From assembly GCA_011391595.1 (NCBI GenBank), contig JAABQG010000022.1, positions 1-50,721 on the forward strand: a stretch of DNA of 50,721 nt, read 5' to 3'. Shown here in pieces: positions 42,285 through 50,721 of this stretch. The notes under the pieces were generated by a model. The model had not been told where the DNA came from. It was given only the letters and a program-made list of their open reading frames with translations, and did no database searches. The stretch comes from Hydrogenophaga sp. Lineage in GTDB: Bacteria; Pseudomonadota; Gammaproteobacteria; Burkholderiales; Burkholderiaceae_C. Each line of letters starts with the position of its first letter. The first letter of the stretch is position 1. The position numbers and the translations under genes are program-made.

Positions 42285-42560
42285 TCAGCGCCCCGAGCTG
42301 CCGTTCGACTGTCCCTGGAGCCGGACCTGCTGACGCAACTCAGCCTTTTCCTGCGGCGAAAGTCGCCGTTCCTTTATCTCGCCATGCTCAACGGCCGTGC
42401 GCTGCGACATCACGGCCTGGCGCAAATCATCACGCCGTTGTTGAACCTGTACCGTTGGCACCGGTGCCGTGCCAGACCCCTGCAATGCCTGCGCGGCCAC
42501 CGCTTCCGCAAACAGGACGGCAGCGAGCGGGGAAAAGAATTTGTACGTCCTTTGGACCAT
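42285..42560 (-). CDS. Small secreted protein of unknown function
   Basis: A 91-residue precursor with a signal peptide (about 1-23, LAAVLFAEAVAAQA). The mature part is rich in Q, R and E (VQVQQRRDDLRQAVMSQRT, then RRLSPQEKAELRQQVRLQ), probably helical. I do not recognise a named family, though short proteins of this style are common in Comamonadaceae. It is divergent from ompR, and the shared 156-bp region holds paired OmpR-like sites, so regulation by OmpR is plausible. That pattern is not proof of function. Confidence 0.7.
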   Translation of the reverse strand: MVQRTYKFFSPLAAVLFAEAVAAQALQGSGTAPVPTVQVQQRRDDLRQAVMSQRTAVEHGEIKERRLSPQEKAELRQQVRLQGQSNGSSGR

Positions 42561-42623
42561 GAGATTTCGTCGGAATCAGGGGTGAGCCGAAGTTTGGCGC
42601 AATTGCCGCCCTCTGGGAACATT

Positions 42624-42702
42624 ATTTGTAACAGTGTGAAAAACCGCCGGTCAAATCGGTCTGGCAGGCAACAAGCCGCTCAAAATCGACTCTGTTACAA
42701 AT
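42624..42702. promoter_or_regulatory. Inverted pair of OmpR-like half-sites ahead of ompR
   Basis: ATTTGTAACAG (42624-42634) and CTGTTACAAAT (42692-42702) are exact reverse complements, 57 bp apart. They lie in the gap between the small secreted-protein gene and ompR. The GTAACA/TGTTAC core matches OmpR-type recognition sequences, so autoregulation is suggested. Confidence 0.55.
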
Positions 42703-42716
42703 TCAGGCCACGCATC

Positions 42717-43448
42717 ATGAACGCCACGACAAGCCGCAACGACAAGATACTGATCGTCGATGACGACGCCCGCATTCGCGACCTGCTTCGCCGCTACCTT
42801 GCCCAGGAGGGATTTGAGGTCATGGTCGCGGAGGATGGCAAGGCGCTCAGCCGCGTCCTTCTGCGCGAGACCGTCGACCTGATCGTGCTCGACCTGATGA
42901 TGCCGGGTGAAGACGGCCTTTCAATCTGCCGGCGCCTTCGCGCAGCCAATGACCGCACGCCCATCATCATGCTCACCGCCAAGGGCGAGGACGTGGACCG
43001 CATCGTTGGACTGGAAGTCGGCGCGGATGACTACCTTGGCAAACCCTTCAACCCACGCGAACTTCTGGCCCGCGTGCACGCCGTGCTGCGACGCCGCCCT
43101 TCACCGGAGGCACCCGGCGCACCTTCGAGTGAAAACGAGGTGCTGAACTTCGGACCGTTCACGTTTGACCTGGGCGCCCGACTGCTGCGTCGCAATGGCG
43201 AGGAGCTGCCGCTGACGACCGGCGAATTCGCCATGCTCAAGGCATTGGCGCGGCATCCTCGTCAACCACTGTCGCGGGAAAAACTGGCCCAGCTCGCCCG
43301 TGGGCGGGAGTTCGAACCGTTTGACCGCAGCCTGGACGTGCAGGTTTCCCGGCTGCGCAAACTGATCGAGCAGGACCCGGCGGCGCCGCGCTATATCCAG
43401 ACGGTCTGGGGCATCGGCTACGTTTTTGTTCCGGACGGCGCCGGATGA
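42717..43448 (+). CDS. ompR: OmpR-family response regulator
   Basis: A 243-residue response regulator. The receiver domain has the acidic pair in LIVDDDARIRD, phospho-acceptor Asp59 in IVLDLMMPG and the conserved Lys in DYLGKPFNPREL. The C-terminal winged-helix domain (about 140-238) has EELPLTTGEFAMLKAL and SLDVQVSRLRKLIE. It begins MNATTSRNDKILIVDDD at ATG 42717; the upstream open frame has no support. It overlaps envZ by 4 bp (ATGA). The pair responds to osmolarity or envelope conditions in relatives. Confidence 0.92.
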   Translation: MNATTSRNDKILIVDDDARIRDLLRRYLAQEGFEVMVAEDGKALSRVLLRETVDLIVLDLMMPGEDGLSICRRLRAANDRTPIIMLTAKGEDVDRIVGLEVGADDYLGKPFNPRELLARVHAVLRRRPSPEAPGAPSSENEVLNFGPFTFDLGARLLRRNGEELPLTTGEFAMLKALARHPRQPLSREKLAQLARGREFEPFDRSLDVQVSRLRKLIEQDPAAPRYIQTVWGIGYVFVPDGAG

Positions 43449-44881
43449 TCGGGACGTCTGCTTTGCTGCAAACAAAAAAAAGCGCCCGCCGCAGGTCGGA
43501 TGCCAGCCAAGCGGACATGCCGCCGCTTGAGACCGCGCCAACCCCGCTGGGTTTGCGCCCCCGGATCGGCCTCAGCCTTTTCTGGCGCACCTTCTTCATG
43601 CTGGCGGTTCTGCTGATCGGCAGCACCGTAGCCTGGCTCCAGACCTTCCGGTCGCTGGAATACGAGCCGCGCGCGATACTGGCGGCGCAGCAGATCGCCT
43701 CGCTGGTCAATTTCAGCCGGGCAGCACTGATCTATTCGGATTCCATCGCGCGCGTGTCGCTCATCAAGACCCTGGCTGACCAGGAGGCCGTCCGGATTCT
43801 GCCCCGGGAGCCGGGCGACAAATACGAAATTTTTGGCGGAAGCACACTTGACCAGCGCATTACCGAGGAGCTTTCCGCGCGCCTGGGGCCGGGCACGGTG
43901 GTGGCCAGCAGTGTCAACGACAAGTCCGGGCTGTGGGTCGGCTTCGTGATGGAAAACGATTCCTACTGGCTGCTGATGGACAGGTCACGGGTCAGCCCCG
44001 TGGACAGCAAGACCTGGCTGGTCTGGTTCCTCACTGCTGCCGTACTTTCACTGGCCGGTGCAGCCGTGATCGCCCGGCTGATCAATCAGCCTCTCAAACA
44101 GCTTTCGTTTGCGGCGAGCCGGGTGCGCGGCGGCGATTTCGATGCCAGTCACCTCGACGAAAAGGTAGTCACCAGCGAGATCCGCGAGGTCAACATCGGC
44201 TTCAACCGGATGGCCGAGCAACTGGCGAAGATCGAGCAAGACCGCGCCGTCATGCTCGCCGGTATCTCGCACGACCTGCGGACTCCGCTGGCGAGGCTAC
44301 GGCTGGAGACGGAAATGAGCGTGGCCGATGAAGATGCGCGCGAGCACATGGCAGCCGACATTGCGCAACTCGACGCGATCATCGACAAATTCCTGGACTA
44401 CGCGCGTCCTGGTCAGGCGGTGCTCAGCCCTGTCTCACTGGCTGAAATCGTGGAAGCCTGCGTGTACCCTTTCAAGGATTCCGACGATATCCGTGTCAAC
44501 GTCGATGTACCGCCAAACCTGCGGGTCATGGCTGACGAAGTCGAACTGGCCCGGGTGATTTCCAACCTGCTCGAAAACGCACGTCGCTACGGAAAAAGCG
44601 TTGAAACTGGCGTCGCGATCGTGGACATCGCATCCCGGGCGCGCGACCATTGGATTCTGATCAAGGTCCGCGACCACGGCATCGGCGTGTCCCCCGATGC
44701 GCTTGCGAACCTGACAAAGCCTTTTTTCCGCGGCGACGCGGCGCGCACCGCGGCCACCGGAGCCGGTCTCGGCTTGTCAATCGTGGACAAGACCGTTCAG
44801 CGGATGGGGGGCACTTTTGTGCTGGTCAACGGCAGTACCGGCGGGCTTTCAGCCCATATCAAGCTGCACGAAGCAAAGTAG
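43445..44881 (+). CDS. envZ: EnvZ-like sensor histidine kinase
   Basis: A 478-residue inner-membrane kinase. Transmembrane segments at about 48-66 and 191-211 enclose a periplasmic sensor. The HAMP domain (about 211-265) leads to the phosphorylation helix GISHDLRTPLARLRLE with His276. The ATPase domain has the N box NLLENARRYGK, DHGIGVSP and the GAGLGLSIV G box. The cytoplasmic N-terminus is longer than in E. coli EnvZ. Translation is coupled to ompR through an ATGA overlap. Its stop is convergent with ispF, and repeat copy E lies between. Confidence 0.92.
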   Translation: MIGTSALLQTKKSARRRSDASQADMPPLETAPTPLGLRPRIGLSLFWRTFFMLAVLLIGSTVAWLQTFRSLEYEPRAILAAQQIASLVNFSRAALIYSDSIARVSLIKTLADQEAVRILPREPGDKYEIFGGSTLDQRITEELSARLGPGTVVASSVNDKSGLWVGFVMENDSYWLLMDRSRVSPVDSKTWLVWFLTAAVLSLAGAAVIARLINQPLKQLSFAASRVRGGDFDASHLDEKVVTSEIREVNIGFNRMAEQLAKIEQDRAVMLAGISHDLRTPLARLRLETEMSVADEDAREHMAADIAQLDAIIDKFLDYARPGQAVLSPVSLAEIVEACVYPFKDSDDIRVNVDVPPNLRVMADEVELARVISNLLENARRYGKSVETGVAIVDIASRARDHWILIKVRDHGIGVSPDALANLTKPFFRGDAARTAATGAGLGLSIVDKTVQRMGGTFVLVNGSTGGLSAHIKLHEAK

Positions 44882-44889
44882 CTTTTTTC

Positions 44890-44937
44890 AAGTATTTTCG
44901 CCATTTACCCATCGCAGGATGGTCGCCAGATGCTATC
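44890..44937 (-). repeat. Dispersed repeat, copy E (ispF 3' end)
   Basis: Read leftward, ATCGATAGC (ATAGC at 44936-44932) is followed by GACCATCCTGCGATGGG and AAATGGCGAAAA. It supplies the ispF stop codon TAG (44935-44933) and fills the ispF-envZ convergent gap. Confidence 0.75.
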
Positions 44938-45421
44938 GATAAAGAAGCACCACTGCCCTCGCCTCGATGCTCTGGCCCTGGCCGACCGGCCCGAGCTTCT
45001 CCGCAGTCTTTGCCTTGACATTGATTTGCGTGACAGCCAGCGACAACGCCCGCGCAATGACGGCCCGCATGGCGTCCATGTGCGGCGCCAGCTTCGGTGC
45101 CTGTGCCACCACGGTGCAGTCAATGTTGCCAATTTTCCAACCTTGTGCCCGAACTCGACTCACCGCCTCGGCCAGCAGCACGATTGAATCAGCGCCCCTG
45201 AAACGGGCATCGGTATCAGGAAAATGCGTGCCGATATCGCCCAGGGCAGCCGCGCCCAGCAGGGCATCGGTGATGGCGTGCAGCAAGACATCGGCATCCG
45301 AATGACCGAGCAAGCCCAAGGGGTGCGTGATCTCCACACCACCGAGAATAAGTTTGCGACCCGGCACCAGGGCGTGGACGTCCCATCCCTCGCCGATCCT
45401 GAAATCAGGGGGGGTTGTCAT
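44933..45421 (-). CDS. ispF: 2-C-methyl-D-erythritol 2,4-cyclodiphosphate synthase
   Basis: IspF cyclises CDP-ME-2-phosphate in the MEP isoprenoid pathway. The 162-residue protein has the zinc ligands Asp14 and His16 in [32 protein letters not shown], the [13 protein letters not shown] loop and the C-terminal [14 protein letters not shown]. It overlaps the ispD stop by 4 bp (45418-45421). Its final residues and TAG stop lie at the edge of repeat copy E, so the C-terminal VVLLYR end may have been trimmed or replaced by the element. Confidence 0.97.
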   Translation of the reverse strand: MTTPPDFRIGEGWDVHALVPGRKLILGGVEITHPLGLLGHSDADVLLHAITDALLGAAALGDIGTHFPDTDARFRGADSIVLLAEAVSRVRAQGWKIGNIDCTVVAQAPKLAPHMDAMRAVIARALSLAVTQINVKAKTAEKLGPVGQGQSIEARAVVLLYR

Positions 45422-46149
45422 GAAGTCCGACTCCTCAGAATGGCTTCGGCGAGGGCGAAATCTTCAGGGTAGGTGACCTTGAAATTCTGCGCACTGCCGC
45501 GCACGAGCAAAGGCTGCAAACCCATGGCCTCCATCGCGCTGGATTCGTCGGTGATGCCGGCGAAACCATCCCGGGCTGCGGACTGCAATGCGCCAGCCAG
45601 AGCGCCGACGCGAAACATCTGCGGCGTCTGCGCCAACCATTTGCCGGATCGGTCCAGCGTCGCAGCGACGCGACCGGCGGTTTCGCATTTCAGGGTGTCC
45701 GGCAGCGGCAGCGCAAGCAGTCCCCCCACCGCATCGTTTTCACAGGCTTGCATCAAAGCCTCGACCTGCGCGGCAGTCACCAGACAACGGGCCGCGTCAT
45801 GCACAAGAACCCAGTCATCGGCCAGGGCGCCGAGTTCCAGCAGGCAGTTCAGCCCGTTCAGGACACTCTCTGCGCGCGTCGCTCCGCCACATTGCGCCAC
45901 GCTGGTTCGCGCGTCGTCAGCATCAGCAAAGGCATCGCCCGGCGCCACCACCACCAGGCAGCGCGAAATCCGGGCCACGCCGGCCAGTGCATGCAGCGTG
46001 TGCAACACCATCGGCTGCCCGGCAAGTAGCTCGTACTGCTTGGGAACGACGGTGCCCGCGCGTGAACCATTCCCGGCACATGGAATCACCGCGAAAATGC
46101 GGGACGATGGCGGAGTCGGGATGGGTGAAGAAGAATTTGGTTCGGTCAT
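45418..46149 (-). CDS. ispD: 2-C-methyl-D-erythritol 4-phosphate cytidylyltransferase
   Basis: IspD couples MEP to CTP. From ATG 46149 it is 243 residues. The CTP-binding loop is [13 protein letters not shown] with Lys37 in PKQYELLAG. Further motifs are [36 protein letters not shown] and the C-terminal [16 protein letters not shown] second in-frame ATG at 46164 would add five residues. ispD-ispF overlap by 4 bp, a common arrangement. The gene is divergent from mfd with a 91-bp shared region containing a strong hairpin. Confidence 0.95.
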   Translation of the reverse strand: MTEPNSSSPIPTPPSSRIFAVIPCAGNGSRAGTVVPKQYELLAGQPMVLHTLHALAGVARISRCLVVVAPGDAFADADDARTSVAQCGGATRAESVLNGLNCLLELGALADDWVLVHDAARCLVTAAQVEALMQACENDAVGGLLALPLPDTLKCETAGRVAATLDRSGKWLAQTPQMFRVGALAGALQSAARDGFAGITDESSAMEAMGLQPLLVRGSAQNFKVTYPEDFALAEAILRSRTS

Positions 46150-46191
46150 GGGTGAGGCCACCATTCTAGAATCTAGCCCAGAACAAGATTC

Positions 46192-46223
46192 AGCACCCCC
46201 CGCCAATCCCGGCGGGGGGTGCT
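46192..46223 (+). terminator. Perfect 13-bp hairpin with U-rich tail just ahead of mfd
   Basis: AGCACCCCCCGCC (46192-46204) pairs exactly with GGCGGGGGGTGCT (46211-46223) around AATCCC, followed by TTGGTTTTG. It ends 17 bp before the mfd ATG. Rightward it looks like an intrinsic terminator or attenuator; leftward it lacks an immediate U-run. Confidence 0.7.
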
Positions 46224-46240
46224 TTGGTTTTGCCGTCTTC

Positions 46241-49762
<3,522 letters not shown>

Positions 49763-49825
49763 GCCGACGCCAGTCTTTGGGCAACACCGCCACCTCCTAC
49801 ATTCAAATTTTCTACTGGGATCAAC

Positions 49826-50182
49826 ATGGATTTCTCGAACGCATTCAAACAATACTGGCCGTTTCTGCTGCTGGCGCTCTGGTTTGGCTATAAATGGTGG
49901 AACGCCCGAAAAGTCGCCGCCCTGATGCCGGAACTCAGACAGCGCGGCGCCACGCTGATCGATGTGCGAAGCGCCGCCGAATACGCCAGCGGCCATGCGC
50001 CCGGCACCGTCAACATCCCCCTGACGGAATTGGGCAGCCGGCTGGCCGAAATCCCAAAATCGTCCCCCGTCGTCGTCGGCTGCGCCAGCGGATCGCGCAG
50101 CGGCATGGCGAAATTGCTGCTGAAGAAAAACGGCTATCCGGACGTTTACAACATCGGCACCTGGCGGAAGTTTCTGCCTTGA
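49826..50182 (+). CDS. Membrane-anchored rhodanese-like protein
   Basis: A 118-residue protein with an N-terminal transmembrane anchor (about 11-27, WPFLLLALWFGYKWW) followed by a single rhodanese domain. Features are TLIDVRSAAEYASGHAPGTVNIP and the active-site loop VVGCASGSRSGMAK with the catalytic Cys. Such proteins carry persulfide sulfur or act as phosphatase-like folds, and the substrate is unknown. It lies 63 bp after mfd in the same direction. The GTINIP-like and SGxRS elements make the fold assignment firm. Confidence 0.88.
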   Translation: MDFSNAFKQYWPFLLLALWFGYKWWNARKVAALMPELRQRGATLIDVRSAAEYASGHAPGTVNIPLTELGSRLAEIPKSSPVVVGCASGSRSGMAKLLLKKNGYPDVYNIGTWRKFLP

Positions 50183-50267
50183 GGGTATCTCCGGCGGGCC
50201 CGGATGCCCCAATCAGGCCACGGGAGCCACTGGGGCCGCCCGAAAGAGCGTTTGCGGGCCATTTTCA

Positions 50268-50317
50268 GCATCAAAATGGTCTCACCCCAGCGTCGAACAG
50301 TCACAATTTGCTATTGA
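50268..50317 (-). repeat. Dispersed repeat, copy F
   Basis: Read leftward, CAATAGC (ATAGC at 50314-50310) is followed by TGTTCGACGCTGGGG, then GAGACCATTTTGAT. It is close to copies B and C across the core and lies 86 bp past the rhodanese gene. Confidence 0.75.
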
Positions 50318-50344
50318 ATCGGGAGTTAGTTGGCGGCTGTGCCG

Positions 50345-50423
50345 GCAGAGTCCGGGGCCGTGGCCCCCGCCTCATGCTGTCAAAGGCCCAGAAATCGGCG
50401 GACGCCACGGCCCCGGACTCTGC
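50345..50423. repeat. Large inverted repeat (20-bp perfect arms)
   Basis: The arm at 50345-50364 (starts GCAGAGTCC) is the exact reverse complement of 50404-50423. Pairing continues outward for several bases with G-U pairs and inward through CCGCC/GGCGG, giving one long hairpin of about 80 nt. Confidence 0.85.
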
Positions 50424-50637
50424 TGGTGAGGTTGGTAGGCTGCCGAGGCCAGTGGAAATCGATGTTGCCCGGTGGTGGCTGGTCATCCGGGCCCGCCATT
50501 GCTCCACCAGGATAGGCGACAGGCTAAATGGACCTGAGTTGATTTCGGCGAATCTGGAAATGGTGGGAAATCTAGTCCAGCCTGCTTTGCGGATGGGCAA
50601 AGCAGGGCTTCAAAGCCAGGGTCGCCAGGATCTCCCG

Positions 50638-50674
50638 TCGCCTACACTGGCCAAACTGGATAGGCGATCGCCTA
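50638..50674. repeat. Cluster of TAGGCGA/TCGCCTA palindromic units
   Basis: TCGCCTA at 50638-50644 faces TAGGCGATCGCCTA, a perfect 14-bp palindrome at 50661-50674. A further TAGGCGA stands at 50513-50519. A repeated short unit in both orientations suggests a protein-binding site or the ends of a small element. Confidence 0.55.
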
Positions 50675-50721
50675 CATTACGTAGACCGCGCAATGACCAT
50701 TGACCTCATCTGGAAAAGCAC

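Larger units (their letters stand above)
50183..50721. other. Inverted-repeat-rich terminal region without a confident gene
   Basis: This 539-bp stretch to the right edge has no coding frame that I can assign to a family. It holds repeat copy F, a large imperfect inverted repeat (50345-50423), a 10-bp hairpin at 50581-50606 and TAGGCGA-type palindromes at 50638-50674. A leftward open frame (50600-50301) exists but reads mainly as translated inverted repeat. It may be a decayed mobile element or regulatory DNA of the next gene. Confidence 0.5.

Noticed and set aside
45473-46240. Open frame extending mfd 256 codons upstream
   Set aside because: It is antisense to ispD, lacks any family similarity, and Mfd proteins begin at the ATG at 46241.
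50345-50423. Large inverted repeat as an integron attC site
   Set aside because: The conserved GTTRRRY and RYYYAAC core sites are absent at its ends, and no gene cassette or integrase is nearby.
50301-50600. Leftward 99-codon frame in the terminal region
   Set aside because: Much of it translates the large inverted repeat, and its end is repeat copy F; no family features are visible.

Overview
The window is chromosomal housekeeping DNA from a betaproteobacterium. It is most likely a member of the Comamonadaceae (Burkholderiales, Rhodoferax/Polaromonas-like). This is inferred from the protein sequences, from the conserved blocks rlmE-ftsH-folP-glmM, carA-carB-greA and rpsB-tsf-pyrH-frr-uppS-cdsA-dxr-rseP-bamA-skp-(lpxD)-fabZ-lpxA-lpxB-rnhB, from the presence of polyhydroxybutyrate genes (phaR, hbdH), and from a dispersed short repeat of a type familiar from this family. 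I see no intact transposon, phage or CRISPR array.

Layout. 1-352: start of sucA, running off the left edge. 353-921: gene-poor gap. 922-5995: rlmE, ftsH, folP and glmM, all leftward, with yhbY divergent from rlmE. 6496-7239: a lone rightward glycosyltransferase-like gene. 7284-12708: carA-carB-greA and a DUF4149 membrane protein, leftward. 12912-27400: one long leftward block from rpsB to a TrmH-family methyltransferase, covering translation (rpsB, tsf, frr, rnhB), UMP kinase, isoprenoid and lipid carrier synthesis (dxr, uppS), phospholipid synthesis (cdsA), the sigma-E protease rseP, outer-membrane assembly (bamA, skp) and lipid A (fabZ, lpxA, lpxB). 27582-31835: rightward amidase, dadA and nnr. 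31863-34901: leftward SDR gene and rnr. Then tRNA-Leu(CAG), rimO, phaR, tRNA-Val(GAC), relA and a hydrolase; hbdH rightward; two secreted-protein genes leftward; ompR-envZ rightward; ispD-ispF leftward; mfd and a membrane rhodanese rightward; and a final 539-bp stretch rich in inverted repeats but without a confident gene.

Two observations stand out. First, lpxD, normally between skp and fabZ, is here only a 0.5-kb remnant lacking its 5' half and broken by frameshifts, although lpxA, lpxB and fabZ are intact. Second, a short dispersed repeat (about 45-55 bp; core CCATTCGACGCTGG preceded by ATAGC) occurs at least seven times. It lies at gene 3' ends, where it supplies the stop codons of the amidase and ispF genes, and inside open reading frames (nnr, a trmH-family gene, a DUF4149 gene). 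The pattern recalls the Rickettsia palindromic elements that sit inside coding genes.

Regulatory signals read from sequence include a PhaR-type palindrome upstream of phaR, an 11-bp inverted pair resembling OmpR half-sites in front of ompR, several intrinsic terminators, and a 13-bp perfect hairpin just ahead of mfd. All functional assignments come from reading the sequence and from knowledge of the families; no database search was run.
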